NCBI GenBank assembly: GCA_964609385.1
Contig: CAZSSM010000005.1
Location: forward strand, 78,280 to 142,279
Source: CAZSSM01 sp964609385
GTDB taxonomy: Bacteria; Planctomycetota; Planctomycetia; Isosphaerales; Isosphaeraceae
Direction of reading: 5' to 3'
Length of the DNA stretch: 64,000 nt
Under the pieces are notes generated by a model. The model saw only the letters and a program-made list of their open reading frames with translations. It was not told the DNA's origin and did not search any database. A program made the translations under genes and the position numbers. Within the stretch, counting starts at the first letter, position 1. Every line of letters starts with the position of its first letter. This document shows, piece after piece, positions 47,205 through 54,441 of this stretch.

Positions 47205-48014
47205 ATGGCTGTGGACGAAACGACCGGGACACCGAACCTGACGATCCTCCGGGCGCCTCGGGTCTACTTGCTCGGCAAGCAGGTCGTCGACGAGTCGGTC
47301 TTAAGTCAGTTCTTGGCCGACGAAGAGGTCGAAACCTGGACGACCGACACGGAGGTGGGTGGCCAAAAGTTGGTCGAGGTGGCCGGACGACTCTGTTATA
47401 TGAGCTTCCGGAAACCCAGGCCCGGCGGCAACGCGGCCTACATCGACCACATCAAGGAGGTCGGCCACGGCAGTGTCTTGGAACATGCGGTCTACAACCT
47501 GGTGATTACCGGCGTGAGCCGTTCGTTCACCCACGAACTGGTCCGACACCGGGCGGGCATGGGCTACAGCCAGCTCAGCCAGCGGTTCGTCGATGAGTCC
47601 GAGGCGAGCTTCGTCGAACCCGACCCGATCGCTGAGGATCCGGAACTCCATGCGATCTGGCTGAATTGCATCGCGAACTGTCAGCGAGCCTACCAGCACT
47701 TGGCTGATGGCCTCGCGGCCAAATTCTCCGATATCGAGGAGAAGACCCTGCGTCGCAAGCGGGCCCGCGAGGCGGCTCGGAGCGTCTTGCCCAACGCGAC
47801 CGAGACCAAGATCTTCGTCACCGGCAACGCACGGGCGCTCCGGCATTTTCTCGAACTCCGAGGCGATCGCCATGCCGACGCCGAGATCCGCAAGGTCGCC
47901 GTGGCCGTCTTAGCGATCCTGCAGCGCGATTCACCGAATCTCTTCGGCGATTATCGACTGATCGATTTGCCCGAGGGCGGTCAGGCCATCACGACCGAAC
48001 ACCGTAAAGTCTAA
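47205..48014 (+). CDS. thyX: Flavin-dependent thymidylate synthase
   Basis: ThyX makes dTMP from dUMP using FAD, NADPH and methylenetetrahydrofolate. The 269-aa protein shows the core VGHGSVLEHAVYNLVI with the FAD-contacting histidine. The signature region RHRAGMGYSQLSQRF is a variant of RHRxxxxxxxS in which the serine is one residue further on. The C-terminal part contains LPNATETKIFVTGNARALRH and LELRGDRHADAEIRKVA, which form the substrate-binding helices. The ATG at 47205 is chosen because AGGAGG lies 10 bases upstream. The gene stands alone between a divergent helicase gene and the Rho gene 172 bp downstream. Confidence 0.95.
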   Translation: MAVDETTGTPNLTILRAPRVYLLGKQVVDESVLSQFLADEEVETWTTDTEVGGQKLVEVAGRLCYMSFRKPRPGGNAAYIDHIKEVGHGSVLEHAVYNLVITGVSRSFTHELVRHRAGMGYSQLSQRFVDESEASFVEPDPIAEDPELHAIWLNCIANCQRAYQHLADGLAAKFSDIEEKTLRRKRAREAARSVLPNATETKIFVTGNARALRHFLELRGDRHADAEIRKVAVAVLAILQRDSPNLFGDYRLIDLPEGGQAITTEHRKV

Positions 48015-48186
48015 AGACGAAAGAGCCTACGCCTTCTCCCCTCTCGCAAAGCCATTGGGGGGCTTCGGATCGGACCGGTCCCGCCCCTTGCTCGGCCCCC
48101 TAGGATGAAGTGGACATCCGGATCCGCCTGCCCCAGGTCTTGATCCACGACTCGGATCCTCCCCGTTACTTCAGAAGGATCTCGCG

Positions 48187-49395
48187 ATGAGCCACGCCGA
48201 AGCCGGCTCGGTCCCCGACCTCGGAATCGCTCAAGGGGTCCTCGAGGTCGATCGTCAAGGCCGAGGGACGCTCCGGGATCTGACGAGAAACCTTCGGATC
48301 GCCCCCAATGATCCGACTCTGGATCGCGATCAGATCGCGAAGGCGAAGCTCAAGCCAGGGCACCTGGTCGGGTATCGACGACTCGATGCGGAGGGTCGTC
48401 CATTGCCGGTTGAGAACCGGACTCAATCGAAGACCCGCGACGCCTCACCACGCGCTTCGAGGATCGAGTTGTGCAACGTGGAGGGGCAGCCGATCGGGAC
48501 CGAATGGACGCCCTTCAGCCAACTGACTGCGATCGACCCAACGAAGCAGATTCGCCTAGAGACTGGTCCCGAGCCGTTCGGCTCGCGGGTCATCGACCTG
48601 CTCTGCCCGATCGGGTGCGGCCAGCGCGGTCTGATCGTGGCGCCGCCTCGCTCGGGCAAAACCATCCTTCTTCAGGAGATCGCCCGAGCCGTCTCGACCA
48701 ACCACCCCGAAATCACCCTCTTCTTGCTGCTCGTCGACGAACGCCCCGAAGAGGTCACCGAGGTCCGTCGCGGCGACCACGGCGGAATCGTGCTGGCCTC
48801 ATCCAACGATCAGGACTCCGAGGACCACATCCGGCTCGCCGAGCTGACCTTCGAGCGGGCCCGACGAATCGTCGAGACCGGAGGCGATGTCCTCATCCTC
48901 CTGGACAGCCTGACGCGCTTGGCCCGAGCGTATAACAAGGACTCCCACTCGGGACGGACCATGACCGGCGGCCTCGACATCCGCGCCATGGACACGCCCA
49001 AGCGTCTCTTCGGCACCGCGCGGGCCTGCGACGAGGGCGGTAGCCTGACCGTCTTGGCCACCAGCCTGGTCGAGACCGGCAGCCGGATGGACGACCTGAT
49101 CTTCCTGGAGTTCCAGGGCACCGGGAATATGGAGCTAATCCTCAACCGGAGCCTGGCCGAGCGTCGGCTCTGGCCGGCGATCGACATCCCCGCCTCGGGC
49201 ACGCGCAAAGAGGAGCGACTGCTCGACCCCGAAACCCTGGAGAAGACCCACCTGCTCCGGAGGACCCTGGGATCACGATCACCGGTCGAGGCCATCGAAG
49301 CCCTCCGCGGCCAACTCGAAAAGCATCCTACCAATGCCGAGTTGCTGCAGATGATCGGTCAAGTCCAGTCCTCGGCCCGTCGACCACGGCGCTGA
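48187..49395 (+). CDS. rho: Divergent transcription termination factor Rho
   Basis: Rho is a hexameric RNA translocase that ends transcription. The 402-aa protein keeps the ATPase core: Walker A APPRSGKT (152-159), catalytic Glu185 in VDERPEEVTEV, Walker B LILLDSLTRLARAYN, the Q-loop region TGGLDIRAMDTPKRLFG, and arginine finger Arg340 in SGTRKEE. The N-terminal RNA-binding domain is altered. The usual GFGFLR, whose two phenylalanines stack on RNA, reads GRGTLR here (residues 25-30). The segment STFDEP is replaced by SSNDQD near 205-210. The N-terminal helix bundle is short. This may be a second, specialised Rho, and whether a normal rho exists elsewhere cannot be seen. The start fits the family and its spacing. 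Confidence 0.9.
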   Translation: MSHAEAGSVPDLGIAQGVLEVDRQGRGTLRDLTRNLRIAPNDPTLDRDQIAKAKLKPGHLVGYRRLDAEGRPLPVENRTQSKTRDASPRASRIELCNVEGQPIGTEWTPFSQLTAIDPTKQIRLETGPEPFGSRVIDLLCPIGCGQRGLIVAPPRSGKTILLQEIARAVSTNHPEITLFLLLVDERPEEVTEVRRGDHGGIVLASSNDQDSEDHIRLAELTFERARRIVETGGDVLILLDSLTRLARAYNKDSHSGRTMTGGLDIRAMDTPKRLFGTARACDEGGSLTVLATSLVETGSRMDDLIFLEFQGTGNMELILNRSLAERRLWPAIDIPASGTRKEERLLDPETLEKTHLLRRTLGSRSPVEAIEALRGQLEKHPTNAELLQMIGQVQSSARRPRR

Positions 49396-49847
49396 TTTTC
49401 GGGATGGCCCCACGCCGTATCGAGGCTCAGGGACATCACGTCCGACGATCTTCGAGGTTCGGATTTCGACCTCCCATGCAGAACGTTGCACTTCAGAGAC
49501 GGTGCTTGTCGAAACATTAGGGTGACCATTAAGATCACGAGCCATCGGTGCGAGGGGCTCCCTTGGGTGTTCCCCAAGCCATGCATTCTCTCCTCCGTCG
49601 ATGAACCATTCGAACACCGTCGATCATGCCATCATGGTTCTGTCAAACCATGAATCGGTGATCTTCGATGGTCGTGGCGGACTCCGGCCGAATAACCTCG
49701 CTCTCAGAGATCGTTTGGTGAGCCGCTCTTTTCGATCAGGAATCGTCCCCCGATCACGTCGACGAGTGGGTTGCGAACATCTCAATCCGTGCTTGAGGTC
49801 CGCTTTGCCCCTTGCTGGACCTCACTTCTACGTCGGAGCGCTCGGCG
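49396..49847. other. Intergenic region between rho and the MBOAT gene
   Basis: No gene, hairpin or repeat was recognised in these 452 bp. Confidence 0.45.
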
Positions 49848-51374
49848 TTGCTCTTCAACTCCTACACATTCCTCCTGGTCTTCCTACCGATCACCCTGAT
49901 CGGATATCGGTGGATCCGAGGACGAGGTCGGGACGAGTTGCGGCCGGGGCTGGCTTGGTTGGTCACCGCATCGTTTATCTTTTATGGATATTGGAAACCG
50001 GTCTATCTGCTTCTCTTGGTTGGCTCCATTTTGGGCAACTTCTCGATCGGCCTGCTGATGGGCCGACTCGACCCGAACCGAGCCGGTTGGCGTCAGGGCA
50101 TCCTGATCTTGGGGATCGCCGCCAACCTCGGGGCCTTGGCCTACTTCAAATATCTGGGGTTCTTCTCCGAGCTTTTCTTCGATCTTATCGGGCGGCCGTA
50201 CGAGACGCTCGCCATCGCATTGCCCCTGGCCATCTCGTTCTTCACATTTCAGCAGATCTCTTACCTGGTCGACCTTTATGAAGGGGAGGCGCCCCGGGTC
50301 GACCTACTCGAGTACACGCTGTTCGTCACGTTCTTCCCGCAGTTGATCGCCGGACCCATCGTCCATCACCGGGAGATCATGCCGCAGTTCGGCAATGCCT
50401 GGGACCGGGAGCGGGCCGACCGTGATTTGGCCATCGGCTTGCCCTACTTCTTCGGCGGCTTGTTCAAGAAGGTCGTCATCGCTGACCAACTGGCCCTCTA
50501 CGCGACGCCCGTCTTCGGTCAGGCCCAGGACGGATTGACCCCGTGGTCGTTGACCGCCTGGATCGCCGCATTAGCCTACACGGGACAGCTCTACTTCGAC
50601 TTCTCGGGATACTCTGACATGGCCATCGGACTCGGGCGCATGTTCGGGATCCGGTTGCCTTTAAACTTCAACTCGCCCTACAAAGCGACCAACATCATCG
50701 ATTTCTGGCGTCGGTGGCACATCACGCTCTCACGCTTCCTACGCGATTACCTCTATATCCCGCTGGGAGGCAACCGGCGAGGGGTCGCTCGCCGCTACCT
50801 CAACCTGATGATCACGATGCTGTTGGGTGGCCTCTGGCATGGGGCTGGTTGGAACTTCGTGATCTGGGGCGGACTTCACGGCAGCTATCTCTGTCTCAAT
50901 CATGGTTGGAATACGATCGCGCGACGCTTCGGACGACGCCCTGAGGATGTCGGTTGGTTTGGCCGAAGCGCGAGCTGGGCATTGACCTTCCTGGCCGTCG
51001 TTGTCTGCTGGGTGATCTTCCGAGCCGAGAGTTGGGGCGCGGCGGTCCGGATGCTCCAGGCGATGGCCCTGATCTCGCCTGAGTCCCGGTCGCTCGACGG
51101 GGCTCCTCCCATCGATCTGATCGAGGCTTCAGTGGTCACGTTCCTCGCCCTAATGGTCGCCTGGTTCACCCCAAACCTCGCCCAGATCTTTGACGGCGAC
51201 CGGGTCGAAGAATCCAATACCCCCCCAACGGAAGGGGTCGAGCCGTTGGGACAAACTTGGGACTGGCTCCGCTGGAGGCCCACTCCCCTGACCGCGATCG
51301 TCGGAGTCGTCGTAGCCATCACCGCGATCCTGTACATCGGACGCGCCAGCGAATTCCTCTACTTTCAATTCTGA
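49848..51374 (+). CDS. MBOAT O-acyltransferase, AlgI type
   Basis: AlgI-type MBOAT proteins pass acyl groups across the membrane for acetylation of exopolysaccharides. The 508-aa polytopic protein begins LLFNSYTFLLVFLPITLIGY, the usual AlgI N-terminus, which supports the TTG at 49848 as start (GGAG lies about ten bases upstream) over the TTG 36 bases earlier. Further marks are FFTFQQISYLVDLY, FDFSGYSDMAIGLGRMFGI, FWRRWHITLSRFLRDYLYIP and the catalytic-histidine segment LLGGLWHGAGWNFVIWGGLH. The next gene starts 8 bp after the stop and encodes the typical SGNH-like partner, so they form a two-gene unit. The polysaccharide acted on is not known. Confidence 0.92.
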   Translation: MLFNSYTFLLVFLPITLIGYRWIRGRGRDELRPGLAWLVTASFIFYGYWKPVYLLLLVGSILGNFSIGLLMGRLDPNRAGWRQGILILGIAANLGALAYFKYLGFFSELFFDLIGRPYETLAIALPLAISFFTFQQISYLVDLYEGEAPRVDLLEYTLFVTFFPQLIAGPIVHHREIMPQFGNAWDRERADRDLAIGLPYFFGGLFKKVVIADQLALYATPVFGQAQDGLTPWSLTAWIAALAYTGQLYFDFSGYSDMAIGLGRMFGIRLPLNFNSPYKATNIIDFWRRWHITLSRFLRDYLYIPLGGNRRGVARRYLNLMITMLLGGLWHGAGWNFVIWGGLHGSYLCLNHGWNTIARRFGRRPEDVGWFGRSASWALTFLAVVVCWVIFRAESWGAAVRMLQAMALISPESRSLDGAPPIDLIEASVVTFLALMVAWFTPNLAQIFDGDRVEESNTPPTEGVEPLGQTWDWLRWRPTPLTAIVGVVVAITAILYIGRASEFLYFQF

Positions 51375-51381
51375 GCAAGCG

Positions 51382-52539
51382 ATGGCGATTCGATCTTCCA
51401 TGAACCGACATACCTGGTTGTTTCTGGGAAGCCTCGTGTTCGGGCTGACTGGCCTCGCCGCCTTCAACGCGATGGTCGATCCCTATGGAGTCGTCCAAGG
51501 TCCACGCACCGGCCCCCTCGTCGACTACAAGAACTTCAGTGAGCGGACGGCCAAAGCCGCCCTCATCGCCGAAGACCGGGCGCGGACGGTGATCCTGGGT
51601 AGCTCTCGTGTTGAGACCGCGATCGACCCGGAATCCTCGGCCTTGCTCGACGATCCCCAGCCGGTGATCAACCTCGGGCTGGCCGGCACGAATTACGTCG
51701 AGATCGATCGAGTCGCCCACTACGCTCTAGGCCACGGCCCATCCATTGAGAAGGTCTATTACTTCATCGACCTTTTTCATTTCAATGAGAATTACGTGCT
51801 GGGTGATGAGTTCGTTAACTCGCCGTTCTCACCCGACCTGGCGGTGGCGGAGTACTACGGCATCCTTCTGCTGAGCCTGCGAACGACCTCGGCATCGGGA
51901 AGCGTCTTGCTGGATGCTCTGGAAGGGCGCCGATCGAAGATCGGATTGAACGGGTTCCGGGATCGTCGCAACCCGCGCAGTACCACGATGATCCGGGTCC
52001 GGAGCATCCTCCGACGGTTCGCCGACTCCCCCAACCTCTACGGTAATCTGAGACTATCCGACGAGCTGCTCAAACGTTTCCGCATGCTTGTCGATGCCTG
52101 GGTCGACCGCGATCTCGAGGTGGTCCTGGTCTTCAATCCGCTCCATGCGACCATGTTGGAGCTTATCCACCAACATGGGTACGACGAATCTTTCAACGAT
52201 CTCCGGCGCTTCGTGACTGAGATCGCTGCTGAACACGGAACAAAACAGATTCAAGTCTGGGATTTCACCGGCTACTCAACGTGGACTTGTACCGATCCGT
52301 ATCCAGTGAGCGACGAGCGTGACGGCCTCCGTTGGCATCACGAGTCCTCTCACTATAAGGTCGAACTTGGCGACGAGATCCTTCGACGGATTTCCCAAGG
52401 AATTGAGACTCGCGGGTTCGGTCGTCAGCTTGATCTGGATACTCTCGACGATCATCTGGCCAACCTCCAAGAAGACGCAGACGCTTGGCGTCGTCATAAT
52501 CCGAGGCAGGTCGAACTGGTCCGCTATCTTGCCGAATGA
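51382..52539 (+). CDS. SGNH/AlgJ-like partner of the MBOAT acyltransferase (385 aa)
   Basis: An N-terminal signal anchor (about residues 10-30, WLFLGSLVFGLTGLAAFNAM) is followed by an extracytoplasmic domain. VILGSSRVETAID takes the place of the GDS block and ESSHYKVELGDEIL resembles the closing Asp-x-x-His block of SGNH/AlgX-AlgJ hydrolase folds, with LVFNPLHATML in between. The position directly behind an AlgI-type MBOAT gene (8 bp) is the main support. Such proteins complete acyl transfer to the polysaccharide on the outer side. The catalytic Ser, Asp and His cannot be assigned with certainty, and the C-terminal 60 residues are an additional helical tail. Confidence 0.82.
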   Translation: MAIRSSMNRHTWLFLGSLVFGLTGLAAFNAMVDPYGVVQGPRTGPLVDYKNFSERTAKAALIAEDRARTVILGSSRVETAIDPESSALLDDPQPVINLGLAGTNYVEIDRVAHYALGHGPSIEKVYYFIDLFHFNENYVLGDEFVNSPFSPDLAVAEYYGILLLSLRTTSASGSVLLDALEGRRSKIGLNGFRDRRNPRSTTMIRVRSILRRFADSPNLYGNLRLSDELLKRFRMLVDAWVDRDLEVVLVFNPLHATMLELIHQHGYDESFNDLRRFVTEIAAEHGTKQIQVWDFTGYSTWTCTDPYPVSDERDGLRWHHESSHYKVELGDEILRRISQGIETRGFGRQLDLDTLDDHLANLQEDADAWRRHNPRQVELVRYLAE

Positions 52540-52601
52540 TTCATGATTTGCTGCGAGCACATGTAAGCGACTGTTTGCAGGTGTGTTTCTGCGATGCAAG
52601 C

Positions 52602-53396
52602 TCAGCTATTGAGTGAAGCAATGGCCGCGTGGAAGATCCGGAGTCCGTCGGGTTCGCGGTCAGAGCCCCCTTCCAGTCGCGTCCATTGCGGATGATGGAG
52701 CAGGTCGATGTGACGCTCGGGGTGGGGCATCAAGCCGAGGATTCGACCGGTCGAATCGGTTAGTCCCGCGACCGCACCGAGGGACCCGTTGGGATTCTCT
52801 GGGTACTGAAGCGTTGGAGCATCGTTGCGATCGACATAACGCAAGGCAATCTGTCCTTGACGTTCGAGTTGGTCGAGTCGCTCAGGAGTGTCCGTGATAA
52901 ACTTGCCCTCAGCATGCGCGACGGGGATCTCAATCACGTGACCATCGGGGAGGAATGGCGAACGGCCCGGCTGGGGTTTGAGACGGACCCATCGGCACTC
53001 GTAACGAGCCGAGTCGTTGTGGGTGAGCGTCGCGCAATCGCTCGGGACGGGATCTCCGGGGAGGAGTCCGGCGCGGACGAGCGCCTGGAACCCGTTGCAG
53101 ATGCCTAGGATCAATCCGCCCCGCTCATGAAACGTACGGAGTCGATCGCCAAGCGCTCGGGAGAGGTCTAAGCCGAAGATCAGGCCCGCCCCAAGATCGT
53201 CTCCATAGGAGAATCCGCCGGGCACGGTCAGGATTTTGCAGTCGTCGAGCCGTTCAGGCTCACCGATCATCGGCAGGATGTGGATCGACTCCGCTTCGGC
53301 ACCGACGGTTCGCCAGGCCCGGATCGTCTCTTCATCGCAGTTCGTCCCAGGCGCCCGCAGGACCAAGACCCGAGGCGCCGATCTCGCTGTGTCCAT
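52602..53396 (-). CDS. purQ: Phosphoribosylformylglycinamidine synthase, glutaminase subunit PurQ
   Basis: PurQ releases ammonia from glutamine for FGAM synthetase in purine synthesis. The 264-aa protein has VLRAPGTNCDEETIRAW at the N-terminus, PGGFSYGDDLGAGLIF, nucleophile Cys100 in GLILGICNGFQALV, and the His-Glu end in LMPHPERHIDLLH. Length is normal. It lies 66 bp downstream of the NYN-domain gene and two genes behind purL, so the purine genes are in one minus-strand run separated by an unrelated-looking gene. Confidence 0.95.
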   Translation of the reverse strand: MDTARSAPRVLVLRAPGTNCDEETIRAWRTVGAEAESIHILPMIGEPERLDDCKILTVPGGFSYGDDLGAGLIFGLDLSRALGDRLRTFHERGGLILGICNGFQALVRAGLLPGDPVPSDCATLTHNDSARYECRWVRLKPQPGRSPFLPDGHVIEIPVAHAEGKFITDTPERLDQLERQGQIALRYVDRNDAPTLQYPENPNGSLGAVAGLTDSTGRILGLMPHPERHIDLLHHPQWTRLEGGSDREPDGLRIFHAAIASLNS

Positions 53397-53462
53397 CGGT
53401 GGTTCCCCACCTCCTTGCTAGGAAGACATCGTCGTCTCGAGTGACCATCCAACTAATCAAGT

Positions 53463-54299
53463 TCAGTAATTTGATCCGTTTTCATGACCATACCGATCGT
53501 CGCTGTAGGCCCCTTCAGAACGGTAGGCCAGGTTGTGCCGGATCAGATCCCCTTCGTAGACGTAAACGATGAAGTCGGCAGCGATCTTGAGTCGAGAGGA
53601 GGAGCCTTTGCCCTGCGAGTCGGCAGCCGTCCCGCGTCGAAACTCAACTACGCCGACGTGCTTCGCTTTGGCTTTGACGTAGGGAACTCCAGGAATGCTC
53701 TCGCCCTCGCCGGTAATCATCAGCGCAATATCATAAATATCAGCAAGAGCGACCATATCGACCGCCATGCTCGCCTCCAACCCCTTCTCGTTGAGCGAAT
53801 GATTGAGGAGATCGACCCTCCAGTGGCCCTCTTGCCGGATCTCGATGAAGTCGGTGGTCGACTGGACACCGTGATAGAACCGCTTCTTACGATCCAGTGC
53901 CCGTCGTTTACCGTCGTACCACTCGCGGGTCTCGTTGAGGCAGAACTGCCAAGCCTGGTCGATCCGATCCTCCGGAGGGACGTCGGGCATCCGTCGCGCG
54001 ACCTCGTCGGCGTAGATGTCGCGGAGCCTCGGGTTCATCTCAAACCGGCTCCGGAGCCGGTTGATCGCTTTGGGATCACCTAAGTCCCAATCGTCCATCT
54101 TGCCGACAACATACCAATAGATTCGTGCATGGCGCGTGGGAGGTACCGGGGCGCGATCGCTGAAGGTTCGACCCCAATGCGCACTGGCTTGATCGAACAG
54201 GTAGCGATAGAACGAACCGTAGTCGTCGACGCGTAAGTTGAGGTGTTTTAACACAACGTCTAAGTTAGACCCGTCGACAAAAGTCACAAAACGTATCAT
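53463..54299 (-). CDS. NYN-domain (LabA/DUF88-like) protein between purL and purQ
   Basis: NYN domains are PIN-like RNA-processing folds. The 278-aa protein begins MIRFVTFVDGSNLD, with the first acidic residue Asp9. It also has the core EASMAVDMVALADIYDIALM with Asp181. The usual next motif, GDSD, reads GEGE (residues 197-200), so the metal site is altered. The middle (about 45-150) is an extra segment with many Arg/Asp/Trp residues, not typical of short LabA proteins. The ATG at 54299 is supported by AAGGAG at 54306-54311, six bases upstream; an in-frame ATG 15 codons earlier is less likely. Its place inside the purine run suggests co-expression, but a purine role is not indicated. Confidence 0.85.
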   Translation of the reverse strand: MIRFVTFVDGSNLDVVLKHLNLRVDDYGSFYRYLFDQASAHWGRTFSDRAPVPPTRHARIYWYVVGKMDDWDLGDPKAINRLRSRFEMNPRLRDIYADEVARRMPDVPPEDRIDQAWQFCLNETREWYDGKRRALDRKKRFYHGVQSTTDFIEIRQEGHWRVDLLNHSLNEKGLEASMAVDMVALADIYDIALMITGEGESIPGVPYVKAKAKHVGVVEFRRGTAADSQGKGSSSRLKIAADFIVYVYEGDLIRHNLAYRSEGAYSDDRYGHENGSNY

Positions 54300-54305
54300 C
54301 TTTTG

Positions 54306-54311
54306 CTCCTT
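54306..54311 (-). promoter_or_regulatory. Shine-Dalgarno site of the NYN gene
   Basis: AAGGAG on the minus strand is six bases from the ATG at 54299. It decides this start over the upstream in-frame ATG codons. Confidence 0.7.
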
Positions 54312-54441
54312 CATTCGAAAGCGTTTTTCATGATCCGCAACCAAATCTAAGCCACACTTACGAGCTAAGGCGTTACCGCGTTTCCCGGCAGGATGCCCAG
54401 GAGGAGGTTCTTCGCGTCCTCCAAGTCGTCCCCAACGCCTA

